From Halostagnicola sp. A-GB9-2 (lineage in GTDB: Archaea; Halobacteriota; Halobacteria; Halobacteriales; Natrialbaceae), in contig NZ_JASJOC010000014.1 in assembly GCF_030068615.1 (NCBI RefSeq), positions 26,367-90,366 on the forward strand: DNA of 64,000 bases, given 5' to 3'. The position numbers and the translations under genes were made by a program. This document shows positions 27,205-35,965 of the stretch, piece by piece (within the stretch, counting starts at the first letter, position 1; every line of letters starts with the position of its first letter). The notes below the pieces were generated by a model that saw only the letters and a program-made list of their open reading frames with translations, was not told the origin of the DNA and ran no database searches.

Positions 27205-27244
27205 GTGTGGCACACCCTTGTGTTATTCGTCGTTATATATATAA
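27205..27244 (-). promoter_or_regulatory. Promoter of the ABC importer operon with dyad at the start site
   Basis: TTATATATATAA (27233-27244) is a strong TATA box for the minus-strand binding-protein gene. The expected start is near 27212, which coincides with GTGTGGCACAC (27205-27215), a dyad with five-base arms. Short ACAAGGG-like direct repeats flank it. The leader to the ATG at 27159 would be about 50 bases. Confidence 0.5.
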
Positions 27245-28446
27245 GTTTCCCATCGCGTGATGAAACGTGACAAACGTGTTCCGCGAGAATTCCCGTCACA
27301 GCACGGGTCAAGCCGGAGAAATCGCCGTCCTATCGCGAGAAATGCTTCGAATCGGACTCCCATTCGATTGCAGGCCTTATGATAGGTCGTCCGAATCGGT
27401 AGGGAGGATTCATTCGTCCGGCCTTCAAATCCCTGTTTGTCGCACCGATAGCATTCGTGAGCGCGTTTAAATTACTAGTACTCGACGATACCTCTAGTAT
27501 TCGATGACGCCTCTCATTCTGCCCATCTCGTATTTGACACTGTCAAATTCGAGTAGCCCGTTCAGTACAACAGACGGTAACGTACTTCAACCGGTTGAAT
27601 CCTTTCTAAAAGCAAATTTGCGACGCTCGTTCAGCGACGGGGTGCGTAATTTCTTGAGACATGCTACCATGATATGTGGAATTTCACCAAGTGACTAGAG
27701 AAGACGCTGAATGAGCCATATCGTTCGTTATAATTACAATTCTTCAACTCAAACTCCGCTTTCACACCGTCTTCAAAGACATCACTCAAGCAAGTAATTA
27801 CAACCATATGTATGTATAAAATGGCCCCTCGCGGGACTTTCTTTTTTGACGCTGCCAAAATAGGATTGTACTAACGCCGATGGAACGGTCCGTTCTCGGA
27901 AGCACTCGGCCCGTCGAGTGTTCCCGGCGTTCCTCCGTTTCGGGGCGTCTCCGTTTACCAGTTGCGTCACCCGGTAACGAATTCGATTACGGTGCTCTTC
28001 CGGTGTGTCGTTCAGCGGTCCAATTCCGCTCCCGGAAAGTGACCGGTTCGGTTGTCCGTCTCTTTTGAACGTGGCGGTCACGGTCGACAATACTTCCACC
28101 GGGCGGCCTCGGGCGAATGCCTTCCTCCTCGAGATAGCGTCGGTACCGTTCCGTTGTTCTACCATGGTGGTTGTTCACACTTCGATTTGAGAGAGTCAAA
28201 GAACGTGCGGCCGTTATCATTGTCTCGGGCGTTTGCGGATACGGCGTAACTCCCTGAGAATGTAAACCAGTACGCGAATTGTGATACCGTGTCTCGCCGT
28301 TGAGTGACAGATTATCGGCCTCGATGCGAGCCGTCGATGTTCGGACCGGCAATTCGATGTTCGAACCGCCGATCGTCCGCTTCCGCGACCGAGTTGCGGG
28401 AGCGACAAAGTCTCGTGGCGCGAACGAGGGTCAGTTCCCCTTCACA
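27245..28446. other. Gene-free, partly AT-rich region
   Basis: About 1.2 kb without a supported gene. It holds a TTTAAATT element near 27466, two near-identical 14-base direct repeats beginning CTAGTA at 27475 and 27494, and a perfect dyad at 27532-27548. The right part (27880-28440) is GC-rich with basic, Ser/Arg-rich open frames on both strands that match nothing I recognise and are not acidic. It may be decayed mobile DNA, but no transposase motif was identified. Confidence 0.4.
27532..27548. promoter_or_regulatory. Orphan 17-base dyad ATTTGA-N5-TCAAAT (copy 1)
   Basis: ATTTGACACTGTCAAAT reads with perfect seven-base arms about a three-base centre. A second site with the same outer arms and spacing occurs at 63710-63726. 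Both lie in gene-free AT-rich DNA. It looks like a binding site of a dimeric regulator, but no adjacent gene is supported. Confidence 0.35.
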
Positions 28447-28453
28447 CTTATAG
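28447..28453 (+). promoter_or_regulatory. TATA box of the aldehyde ferredoxin oxidoreductase gene
   Basis: CTTATAG is centred about 27 bases before the ATG at 28477, so transcription should begin at or next to the start codon, giving a leaderless message. Confidence 0.5.
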
Positions 28454-28476
28454 TCTTGCACTGATAATGATGGAGT

Positions 28477-30153
28477 ATGATTCACGCTACAGGTCCGCTG
28501 TTGAGTCTGGATGTCAGTAAACGAACGGCAACAGAAACGAATATCGACTCGCTGCTCGAGACGCACGTCGGCGGCCGCGCCGCGGCGACCGCACTCGCCC
28601 ACGAGCGGATCCCCTTCGATGCAGATCCGTTCGGTCCGAAAAACAGGGCGTATCTGTCGACTGGCCCGCTCCAACAGTCGCAAATGTCTTTTACGGGTCG
28701 GATGAATATGACCGGCCTCTCGCCGTTGACCGACGGACTGGTTTCGAGCAACGCGGGCGGGTATCTCTCCCGCAACTTCGTCAGTACGGGCATCAGCGTC
28801 CTCGAGGTGACGGGCGAGAGCGACGAACTACTCGCGATTCACGTGACCGACGACGGCGTCACGTTCGAAGAAGTGCCGGAACTCGAGGGGGCGACCGTTC
28901 CCGAGGTTTCGGAGTACGTCGAAACCAACCACGACCTCGGACCCGAACATTGTATCGCGATCGGACCGGCTGGCGAGAATCTCGTTCGATTCGCCTCGGT
29001 GATGACGTTCGACTCCCGGACGTTCGGCCGCGGCGGGCTCGGCGCGATACTCGGCTCGAAAAACGTCAAGTGCGTCACCTTTTCGGGAGACGTCGAGCCG
29101 CCGATCGAGATTCCGGACCCGCCGGAGACGGACGTCCACCGCGAGGCCGCACAGTCGGACGATCCGATGCGTCGGCAGGGAACGGCGGGCGGAACGGAGT
29201 TCATCAACGACAATTTCTCGCTTCCGACGCGGTATTTTGAGGAGTACGAATTCGAGCACGCGGCGGATATCGGCGGGAACGCCGTCGAAGAGAAAAAGTA
29301 CAAGAAGGGGGCGTGCTCGGCGTGTGCGTATGCCTGTAAACTCCCGACGCGCGACGAAGAGACCGGCCTCGAGACGGAGGGGCCGGAGTTCGAAACGATC
29401 TACGCGTTCGGTTCGAGTCAGGGTGTCGACGATGTCGTCGACGTCATGAAGGGGAACGAGCTGTGCGATTCGCTCGGAATGGACACCGTCTCCGCGGGCG
29501 TGACGGTCGCTGCGTATCTGGCGAGCGAAGACGAGTTCGGAAACGCCGCCCTGGCACAGGAGGTAACGGAGAAGATCGCTTATCGCGAGGGCATCGGAGA
29601 CTCCCTCGCGGAAGGCGTTGCGCGCTGTCACGACGAACTGGGCGTCGAAGACTTCACGGTCAAGGGGATGGAGTTCGCCGCCCACGACGGCCGCGTCCTC
29701 CACGGCCAGGGGCTCTCTTACGCCGTCGCGAACCGCGGTGCCGATCACATGTACGCCGGCATGCTGTCGCTCGAGTACAGCGGGCAGATCGATCCGGAGG
29801 GGACGCTCGGAAAGGCGGAGACGCTCGTTCGAGAGGAAAACTCGGCCGCGTTCCGGGATACCGGGATCGTTTGTGCCTTCGGAAGCGAGTACGTCACCGA
29901 AGAGCGTCTCGAGACGCTGTTCGACGCGCCCTACGAGGAACTCCTCGAGATCGGGGCCCGAACCGTCCAGCTCGAGCGCCACTTCAACAACCGTCGCGGC
30001 ATCGATCGCTCGGACGACGAACTCCCCTACGAAATCCCGGATCTCGAGGCGGCGATCGCGGAGTACTACGACGCTCGCGGGCTGAACGACGACGGCACCG
30101 TCCCCGACTCGACGGTCGAAACCGCCGCCTCTAGCGCCGTCCCGACGAACTGA
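28477..30153 (+). CDS. Tungsten-containing aldehyde ferredoxin oxidoreductase family protein
   Basis: 558 residues, slightly shorter than the usual 600-plus. AOR enzymes oxidise aldehydes to acids using a tungsten-bis-pterin centre and pass electrons to ferredoxin. The N-terminal domain has GGRAAATALAHERIPFDADPFGPKN-type text and STGPLQQS; the pterin-binding region includes FGRGGLGAILGSKNVK. The iron-sulphur ligands are CxxCxxxC at Cys280, Cys283 and Cys287 (ACSACAYACKL) with a fourth cysteine near residue 466 in GIVCAFGS. A MoaD/ThiS-like gene follows after 80 bases. It could remove aldehydes produced by the alcohol-oxidising enzymes nearby. Confidence 0.9.
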   Translation: MIHATGPLLSLDVSKRTATETNIDSLLETHVGGRAAATALAHERIPFDADPFGPKNRAYLSTGPLQQSQMSFTGRMNMTGLSPLTDGLVSSNAGGYLSRNFVSTGISVLEVTGESDELLAIHVTDDGVTFEEVPELEGATVPEVSEYVETNHDLGPEHCIAIGPAGENLVRFASVMTFDSRTFGRGGLGAILGSKNVKCVTFSGDVEPPIEIPDPPETDVHREAAQSDDPMRRQGTAGGTEFINDNFSLPTRYFEEYEFEHAADIGGNAVEEKKYKKGACSACAYACKLPTRDEETGLETEGPEFETIYAFGSSQGVDDVVDVMKGNELCDSLGMDTVSAGVTVAAYLASEDEFGNAALAQEVTEKIAYREGIGDSLAEGVARCHDELGVEDFTVKGMEFAAHDGRVLHGQGLSYAVANRGADHMYAGMLSLEYSGQIDPEGTLGKAETLVREENSAAFRDTGIVCAFGSEYVTEERLETLFDAPYEELLEIGARTVQLERHFNNRRGIDRSDDELPYEIPDLEAAIAEYYDARGLNDDGTVPDSTVETAASSAVPTN

Positions 30154-30233
30154 TCGTCGAGGACGTGCGCGAATCCGATTTTCGGCGTTTCGTTCGCAGA
30201 AAGATCTAATAGCGTCATCTCCGAAGTCGACGT

Positions 30234-30515
30234 ATGAACGTGGAAGTTCGGGCCTTCGGACCGGTTCGCGAGGCCATTGGCACGAAATCCTACGACTGTA
30301 CGCTCGAGTCGGACGCGACCGTCGGCGACCTGTTAGCGACGTTGCGTTCGGAGTTCGACGGCGCGCAAGCCGTCCTCGACAGCCGATCCGAGAGCGGTGA
30401 GCTATCCGCGATCGTCACCGTCAACAAACAAAGCGTCCGGACGCTCGAGGGGGACGACACGGCGTTGTCTGACGGTGATGTCGTGCGTCTCTCGCCGCCT
30501 ATTCACGGCGGGTGA
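30234..30515 (+). CDS. MoaD/ThiS family sulphur carrier protein
   Basis: 93 residues with a beta-grasp fold pattern: VEVRAFGPVREAIGT at the start, DATVGDLLATLRSEF in the middle, VTVNKQSVRTLEG, then LSDGDVVRLSPPIHGG. The terminal Gly-Gly is the thiocarboxylation site. Placement next to an AOR gene suggests a role in pterin-cofactor sulphuration for the tungsten enzyme, and such dedicated MoaD homologues are common beside AOR genes. Convergent with the flavoprotein gene. Confidence 0.88.
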   Translation: MNVEVRAFGPVREAIGTKSYDCTLESDATVGDLLATLRSEFDGAQAVLDSRSESGELSAIVTVNKQSVRTLEGDDTALSDGDVVRLSPPIHGG

Positions 30516-30553
30516 AAATCGGTACCCGAATGTTGCACGGCGACCCCGATCCG

Positions 30554-31477
30554 TTACGACCTCGAGTTCGTCTCGACGTGCGATCGCGCCGACCGGACGG
30601 CGGTAACGCCGTCACCAACCGCGGCGGCGACTTCCAGCGGGCTATCCCTTCGCACGTCTCCGGCCGCGTAAATGCCTTCGACGGACGTCTCCATATCCGG
30701 GCCGACGATCACGCTGCCGTCGTCGTCGAGTTCGACGGTCTCATCGAGGAACGACGTGTTCGGAACTGCGCCGACGTTGACGTTCAATCCGCCCACCGGT
30801 TCGGTTCGCGTCTCGTCGGTCTCGTGATCCCGCAGTCGGATCGAGCTGACAACGCCGTCTTCGCCCCGTATCTCGGTCACCGACGTCCCGGTCAGAACCT
30901 CGAGCTGGTCGTTCGCTCGAGCGTCCGCTGCGAGCGATTCGTCGGCGGTCAGCGCTTCGGCCGCTTCGACCAAAAGCACCTCCGAGGCGTGGTTCGTCAG
31001 GAACAGCGCGTCGATAACGGCGTGATTTCGGCCGCCGACGACGGCGATTCGTTCGCCCGCGTAGAGCGGCCCGTCGCAGGTCGCACAGTCGAACACGCCT
31101 CGTCCCCAGTAGTCCGATTCTCCGGCGACCTCGAGTCGCTCCGGACTGCTTCCGGTCGCGATGACGACCGCCGCGGCCTGAAACTGTCCGTGTTCCGTGT
31201 GAAGTTCGTGGGGCCGTCCGGGATCGATGCGTTCGACGGCGTCCATCTCGACATCAGGTTCGTATGATTCGGCGGTGTTGACGAGCCGAGATCGAAGCTC
31301 CGTTCCGGCTATTCCGTCCGGGAATCCCGGGTAGGACCGAATCTCGTGTCGATTTACGAGCTCCCCGCCGATCGATTCGTCCTCGAAGAACAACACCTCG
31401 TATCCTCTGCGTCCCGCGTAAGCGCCCGCGCTGAGCCCGGCCGGTCCGGTGCCGATAATTGCGACATCGTATACCAT
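30554..31477 (-). CDS. Thioredoxin reductase-like NAD(P)H/FAD flavoprotein
   Basis: 307 residues, the length of low-molecular-weight TrxR. FAD motif IIGTGPAGLSAGAYAG (residues 8-23), redox dithiol Cys131-Ala-Thr-Cys134 in FDCATCDGPLY, and the second FAD motif IYAAGDVR. The pyridine nucleotide motif is altered: GGRNHAVIDAL instead of the usual GGGxSAxExA, so coenzyme preference or use may differ. No thioredoxin gene is adjacent, but a Trx-like fragment exists at 39574-39891 and a CGSC protein at 60166-60735. Likely reduces a disulphide partner. Confidence 0.85.
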   Translation of the reverse strand: MVYDVAIIGTGPAGLSAGAYAGRRGYEVLFFEDESIGGELVNRHEIRSYPGFPDGIAGTELRSRLVNTAESYEPDVEMDAVERIDPGRPHELHTEHGQFQAAAVVIATGSSPERLEVAGESDYWGRGVFDCATCDGPLYAGERIAVVGGRNHAVIDALFLTNHASEVLLVEAAEALTADESLAADARANDQLEVLTGTSVTEIRGEDGVVSSIRLRDHETDETRTEPVGGLNVNVGAVPNTSFLDETVELDDDGSVIVGPDMETSVEGIYAAGDVRRDSPLEVAAAVGDGVTAVRSARSHVETNSRS

Positions 31478-31679
31478 TGTCTAGGAATAGTTGCTATCTA
31501 CCCGGTAAAAAACGTTCCCCTGTTTCCGGTGGGCAACCAAGTTTTGCGAGCGGCGAGTTGTGATCCTCTGGTTCCCATGTTGTGATCGCCGCGCTATCGC
31601 GCCGTCGCCTCGCCCACAACCCGCTCTCTGATACAATTTCTTAAGTGTGTGGTCCGCAATGTGGAACTCGAGAAGGCCA

Positions 31680-33449
31680 ATGACAGAAGATACCACTCGA
31701 GGAGGCGACAGCGAACCACCCAAGTACGCCGATACGAACCGAGCGACGCGGTGTGACGGCGGCCGCGCCGCGGCGACGGAATCACGCGACGTGTGGGAAT
31801 CGCCGGTCGAAGGAGTTGCGACCGGAATTAGCAAGGAGACCGACGTTCCGATCCCGATGCGCGACGGCTTGGAGCTGGCCGGCAACGTGTACCGACCCGA
31901 AGAGCCCGGCGAGGAGTTCGGCGAGGTCCCCGGCGAGTACCCGGTGATCATGGAGTTTACCGGCTGGGGGAAAGACATCTACTGGGGGCAAGCCCAAGAG
32001 CTGTTCGGCGAGCAATGGCCGGGAACGGGAGTCGGCTACGAACCGTGGAGCCCGCCGGTCGCACATTCGTGTACCTTCGAGTCGGAGAATCCCAACTTCT
32101 GGGTCCCGCACGGATACGTCAACATCGTCGTCGACGGACGAGGGTTCGGTCGCTCGCCGGGAGAGTTCGCCGGATTCGAGGCGTGGGGTCGCGACATGTA
32201 CGACGCGATCGAGTGGGCGGCGCGCCAACCATGGAGCAACGGAAAGGTCGGCATGAGCGGCGTTTCGATCCTTTCGATCCTCCAGTACTACGCGGCCGAG
32301 GCGAACCCGCCCCACCTCGAGGCGATCTGTCCCTGGCAGGGCGCTCCGGACGATCTGTACAGACACGGCGGTATCGGGCCCGTGACGTCGCCGACGTCGA
32401 CCGATGACTTTCCCGTTCCGAACGATCCCGCTTGGCCCGCGCCGGAGGAGACGAACCCGCCGACGCCCGATCCCAGATCCGAGGACGAGCTATTCGCGGA
32501 GATCACCCAACCCGCCCTCATCTGCGGCTCTTGGTCGAGTCACGGCCTCTTTAGCCGGGGCGATTTCAGGGCGTTTCGAAACATCGCCTCCGAGGACAAG
32601 TGGCTCTACAACCACGGCCGGGAAAAGTGGGCAACGTTCTACGAAACGGAGGCCCAGGCCTTCCGAAAGCGGTTCTTCGATCACTTCTTGAAGGGTACCG
32701 ATTCGAGGATTTTAGACGAGAAGCCGGTCAGGGCTGAAGTTCGCGACTCGCTTCGGAGTTGGTCTGTTCGGACAGCGGACGACTTCCCGCTTCCCGAGAC
32801 GCAGTATCGGACGCTGCATCTCGACGGGACGGATCGCTCGCTGACTGACCGAGGAACTCCCGCCCGGGCGAGCGCAGTCAGCTACGACGCGACGACGACC
32901 GACAGTGTCGCGTTCGAGCACACGTTCGAGGAAGAGACCGCGCTGGTCGGGTACCAGGGGCTGAAGCTGTGGGTTGCTCCCGAAGACGCCGCGGACGCCG
33001 ACCTCTTCGTTACCGTCCGGAAGCTCGATCGGAACGGCGACGAAGTAAAATTCCACGGGTACTCCGCGCCGCTGGCGCATCCGGTTGCGCTCGGCTTCCT
33101 TCGACTGTCACACCGGACCCTGAACGCGGCGAAATCGACTCGGTGGGAACCGTTCCTCGAGCGAGACGCGGATCCCGAGCCGGTAGAGCCGGGCGACCCC
33201 GTGGCGTGTCAGATCCCGATCCGGCCGTCGGGAACCCGTTACCGGGAGGGGGAGACGCTGCAAGTCGAAGTTTCCGGAACGCTGTTCGGACATGAGGACA
33301 TGACGGAGACCTACCCCGCTAGGAAGCGAGGGGAAACGGCGCTCGGACTCGAAACGATCAACGAAGGGGAGCACACGATTCACACCGGTGGAGAGTACGA
33401 TTCCCGGCTCGTGATACCCGAGGTGCCGCCGGAGCCACCAACTCGATGA
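31680..33449 (+). CDS. CocE/NonD family alpha/beta hydrolase
   Basis: 589 residues from the ATG at 31680 (an upstream in-frame start at 31647 adds 11 residues). The N-terminal alpha/beta hydrolase part has IPMRDGLELAGNVYRP, DGRGFGRSPGEF and the nucleophile elbow GKVGMSGVSIL with Ser193. The C-terminal jelly-roll X-Pro dipeptidyl-peptidase domain runs from about 350 (GLKLWVAPEDAADADLFVTVRKL and YREGETLQVEVSGTLFG). No signal peptide, so cytoplasmic. Members hydrolyse esters, amides or acyl groups; the substrate here is unknown. No overlap with neighbours. Confidence 0.88.
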   Translation: MTEDTTRGGDSEPPKYADTNRATRCDGGRAAATESRDVWESPVEGVATGISKETDVPIPMRDGLELAGNVYRPEEPGEEFGEVPGEYPVIMEFTGWGKDIYWGQAQELFGEQWPGTGVGYEPWSPPVAHSCTFESENPNFWVPHGYVNIVVDGRGFGRSPGEFAGFEAWGRDMYDAIEWAARQPWSNGKVGMSGVSILSILQYYAAEANPPHLEAICPWQGAPDDLYRHGGIGPVTSPTSTDDFPVPNDPAWPAPEETNPPTPDPRSEDELFAEITQPALICGSWSSHGLFSRGDFRAFRNIASEDKWLYNHGREKWATFYETEAQAFRKRFFDHFLKGTDSRILDEKPVRAEVRDSLRSWSVRTADDFPLPETQYRTLHLDGTDRSLTDRGTPARASAVSYDATTTDSVAFEHTFEEETALVGYQGLKLWVAPEDAADADLFVTVRKLDRNGDEVKFHGYSAPLAHPVALGFLRLSHRTLNAAKSTRWEPFLERDADPEPVEPGDPVACQIPIRPSGTRYREGETLQVEVSGTLFGHEDMTETYPARKRGETALGLETINEGEHTIHTGGEYDSRLVIPEVPPEPPTR

Positions 33450-33644
33450 CAGGGAAAGCGACGAGAAAGCCGAGACGCGAATCGCGTGAGGGTGTGTAGC
33501 GCAAACACTAATAACGGTCCCCCCGAATTTCTGGATGATGCTGAATCACAGTAGCGTCCACGCAATTTTCCTACCCGCGGGTACCCACGCACTATCGGAA
33601 TCCGGCGTGTGGTCAGCGCGCGAGAACGGCGGAGGGAGGAACCG

Positions 33645-34838
33645 ATGACCCAGACCGCGGCAATCGTCGGCGGCGGCCACACTCGCTGGGGCGACCGACA
33701 GGCGACGTGGAAGGACCTCGCCCAGGAGGCCGGGAAAGCGGCCTTCGACGACGTTCCCGGTGTCACGCCGGACGACGTCGAGGGGCTGTTCGTCGGCGCC
33801 GTCCAGCCCGAACGGTTCGCCTTCCAATCGCACGTCGCACCGCTCGTCGCGGAACTGCTCGGCGTCGACGTCGACTCGATGATCGCCCGGACGGAACTCG
33901 CCTGTGCGAGCGGACAGGCCGCGCTCCGGTATGCCTGGCTCGCCATCGCCGCTGGGCAACTGGACGTCGCGCTCGTCATCGGTGTCGAAAAGATGAACCT
34001 CCCGGACGACCGTACAGAGGAGATGCAATCGAGCATGACGAACGTCGTCGACAGGGAGTTCGACGGCGTCAACGGACTCAACGCGCCGTCGTACTTTTCG
34101 CTCATCGCCCAGCGACACATGCACGAGTACGGGACGACTCGAGAGCAACTCGCGGCGGTAAGCGAGAAAAACAAAACCCACGCGGCGAACAATTCCTACG
34201 CGCAGTTTCAGAAGGCGGTTGATGTCGACGACGTGCTCGAGTCCTATCCGATCGCGCCGCCGCTCAATCTGCTCGACTGCAGCGGGATCACGGACGGCGC
34301 GGCGGCGCTCTTGCTCGTGAGTGAACGGAAAGCCCGCGAACTCACGGATACGGCCGCGTACGTGACGGGAAGCGGGCAATCGTGCATGGCGAGTAACTCG
34401 ATCAACAACCTCCCGTCGCTGTCGGCGTGGCCGCAGGCGACCGTCGCAGCCGAAAAGGCGTACGAACAGGCGGGTATCGAGAACCCCGTAGACGAACTCG
34501 ACGTCGCCGAGATACACGATTGTTTCTCCATCAGCGAGATCATCGAGTACGAGGACCTCGGCTGGGTCGAAAAAGGCGAGGGTGGGCGCTTCATCGAGGA
34601 GGGTCGAAGCGCTCTCGACGGCGACATCGCCGTCAACCCCCGCGGCGGCCTCCTCGGCTGTGGCCACCCGCTCGGTGCGACCGGCATCTCGCAGGCCCTG
34701 GAGATCTACCGCCAGTTTACTGGGGATGTTCCCGACGCCAGACGGGTTCCGGACAGCCCGGAGACCGGCCTCATTCACAATCTCAGCGGTAGTGCATCCG
34801 TTCACAGCGTCATGACTCTCGCGAGGGATCCACAATGA
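33645..34838 (+). CDS. Thiolase family protein (SCP2/acetyl-CoA acetyltransferase-like)
   Basis: 397 residues. GGAGGGAGG before the ATG at 33645 fixes the start. Nucleophile Cys87 in ELACASGQAALRYAW; second-site residues in EIHDCFSISEIIEYE and the closing LLGCGHPLGATGISQALEIYRQ. This subgroup is almost always encoded with a DUF35 protein, which follows here with a four-base overlap. It cleaves or condenses acyl-CoA thioesters; the combined complex may act as an aldolase or retro-aldol enzyme on 3-hydroxyacyl-CoA as in steroid side-chain degradation, or as a plain thiolase ending the beta-oxidation encoded at 51821-56763. Confidence 0.9.
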   Translation: MTQTAAIVGGGHTRWGDRQATWKDLAQEAGKAAFDDVPGVTPDDVEGLFVGAVQPERFAFQSHVAPLVAELLGVDVDSMIARTELACASGQAALRYAWLAIAAGQLDVALVIGVEKMNLPDDRTEEMQSSMTNVVDREFDGVNGLNAPSYFSLIAQRHMHEYGTTREQLAAVSEKNKTHAANNSYAQFQKAVDVDDVLESYPIAPPLNLLDCSGITDGAAALLLVSERKARELTDTAAYVTGSGQSCMASNSINNLPSLSAWPQATVAAEKAYEQAGIENPVDELDVAEIHDCFSISEIIEYEDLGWVEKGEGGRFIEEGRSALDGDIAVNPRGGLLGCGHPLGATGISQALEIYRQFTGDVPDARRVPDSPETGLIHNLSGSASVHSVMTLARDPQ

Positions 34839-35338
34839 CCGACGATACGACGCCGTCGCGGGACACCGTCGCCGTTCCGGAGCGGATCGACTTTCCGCGA
34901 TTGCTCGATTTCTACAACCTCCAGTCCGAGGAGGAAACGCGCATACACGAGTTCTACGATCGCCTTCGCGAAGATTCCTTATCGACGACGCGGTGTGACG
35001 AATGCGACGCGCTTCACTTTCCGCCGCGCATCGTTTGTCCGGAGTGTACCGGTGACGACCTCTCCTACACGTCGCTCCCGCACGAGGGAACGCTGTTCGC
35101 GTTCTCTGTCGTCCGCGGAAGTGCGCCGATCGGCATGACGGACGATGTCCCGTTCGTCATGGGTATCGTCGATCTCGAGGGCGTCGACGTTCGGCTCTCG
35201 GCTCGTATCGACGGAGCCGCATACGACGACCTCTCGATCGGCGATCGAGTGACGCTAAAAATCGTGGATATCGACGGCCCGCGAGACGAGGACCGCGTGT
35301 TTTACCGTTTCGAACCCGTGAGGAGTGTATCAGAGTGA
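34835..35338 (+). CDS. DUF35 Zn-ribbon/OB-fold acyl-CoA-binding partner of the thiolase
   Basis: 167 residues. The zinc ribbon is CDECDALHFPPRIVCPEC near residue 50, followed by an OB-fold with EGTLFAFSVVRGS and VPFVMGIVDLEGVDV. Overlaps the thiolase gene by four bases (ATGA), so the proteins are made together and probably form one complex. The sequence right after its stop is transposase debris. Confidence 0.9.
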   Translation: MTDDTTPSRDTVAVPERIDFPRLLDFYNLQSEEETRIHEFYDRLREDSLSTTRCDECDALHFPPRIVCPECTGDDLSYTSLPHEGTLFAFSVVRGSAPIGMTDDVPFVMGIVDLEGVDVRLSARIDGAAYDDLSIGDRVTLKIVDIDGPRDEDRVFYRFEPVRSVSE

Positions 35339-35411
35339 CGATGAAGCCGTAAGCGGAGCGTCGGGTGTTCGCCAGAGCGTTCGACGCGCCTTTGATCATA
35401 TTCTGGACTAA

Positions 35412-35608
35412 TTGAAGGTCGAAGCGGAGTTCCAGTGGAGGGGGTATGCAGGGACGCAGTCTTGGGACACGAAGACGTTCCGCGTCGTCGGCGTCCGCAA
35501 CGAAGACGCCGCCGACTACCATTTATCTATCACGAATCTGCCGCTAAAAGGTTTTTACCGGAAGATCTAGCGATATTCTACCGCTGTGGGTTGAGGCGAA
35601 CTTTCGGT
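35412..35608 (+). pseudogene. Decayed IS4-type transposase fragment
   Basis: The frame at 35415 reads KVEAEFQWRGYAG, then TKTFRVVGVRNEDAADYHLSI and ITNLP before a stop at about 35568. A +1/-1 shift near 35550 continues as KRFLPEDLAIFYRCGLRRTF. Intact haloarchaeal IS4-group transposases contain FRVVGVYNEDxxDYHLYITNLP followed by EFLPEDLATLYRCRW, so this is a C-terminal catalytic-core remnant with a frameshift. It begins within 80 bases of the DUF35 stop and is cut off by another fragment. Confidence 0.6.
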
Positions 35609-35906
35609 TCGCCGACCATTGGAGAGCTCTGTTCTCCAAGAGGCTGCACGAGAACTCCGTTCTCGTAGATGTCGGCGGGTTACTCTGGGCCTCTGAGAGT
35701 TTGTGCGTCCAGTTCCAAATTGCGCCGTGAGACAGATCAATGTCGAGTAATTCGAGCACTGCGACGACATCTCGAACCGATAATCCCATCGAATGTAATC
35801 GCATCCCGAACACCCTGACGGGTGTCGGAATGCGCTCGTTCTCCCAAACCTCATCACCGTCTACGTCTACGGTCTCTCTGAGCAGGTTGGCGAGTTGCAT
35901 GGTCAC
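35544..35906 (-). pseudogene. Truncated IS6-type transposase, N-terminal fragment
   Basis: The open frame of 120 codons starts MTMQLANLLRETVDVDGDEVW and contains TPVRVFGMRLHSMGLSVRDVVAVLELLDIDLSHGAIWNWTHKLSEAQ, seen in full-length haloarchaeal IS6-family transposases as the region before the DDE core (listed here as three separate blocks: TPVRVFGMRLHSMGLS, LELLDIDLSHGAIWNW, HKLSEAQ). Past about 35690 the frame goes out of register and the DDE residues are missing. It is opposite in strand to, and abuts, the IS4-type fragment. Confidence 0.65.
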
Positions 35907-35965
35907 TTCTCACCGCCACCTGCTCGTTCCTCGAACTCTCATCTAGACAGTCCCGAAGAATCAAA

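Noticed and set aside
27504..27698. 64-codon frame about 33 bases after a TTTAAAT element
   Set aside because: Position would suit a leaderless gene, but the composition is Ser/Leu-rich without acidic bias and nothing similar is recognised.
27782..28352. Minus-strand frames of 121-127 codons in the gene-free region
   Set aside because: Arg/Thr/Asn-rich, overlapping one another in different frames, no conserved motif.
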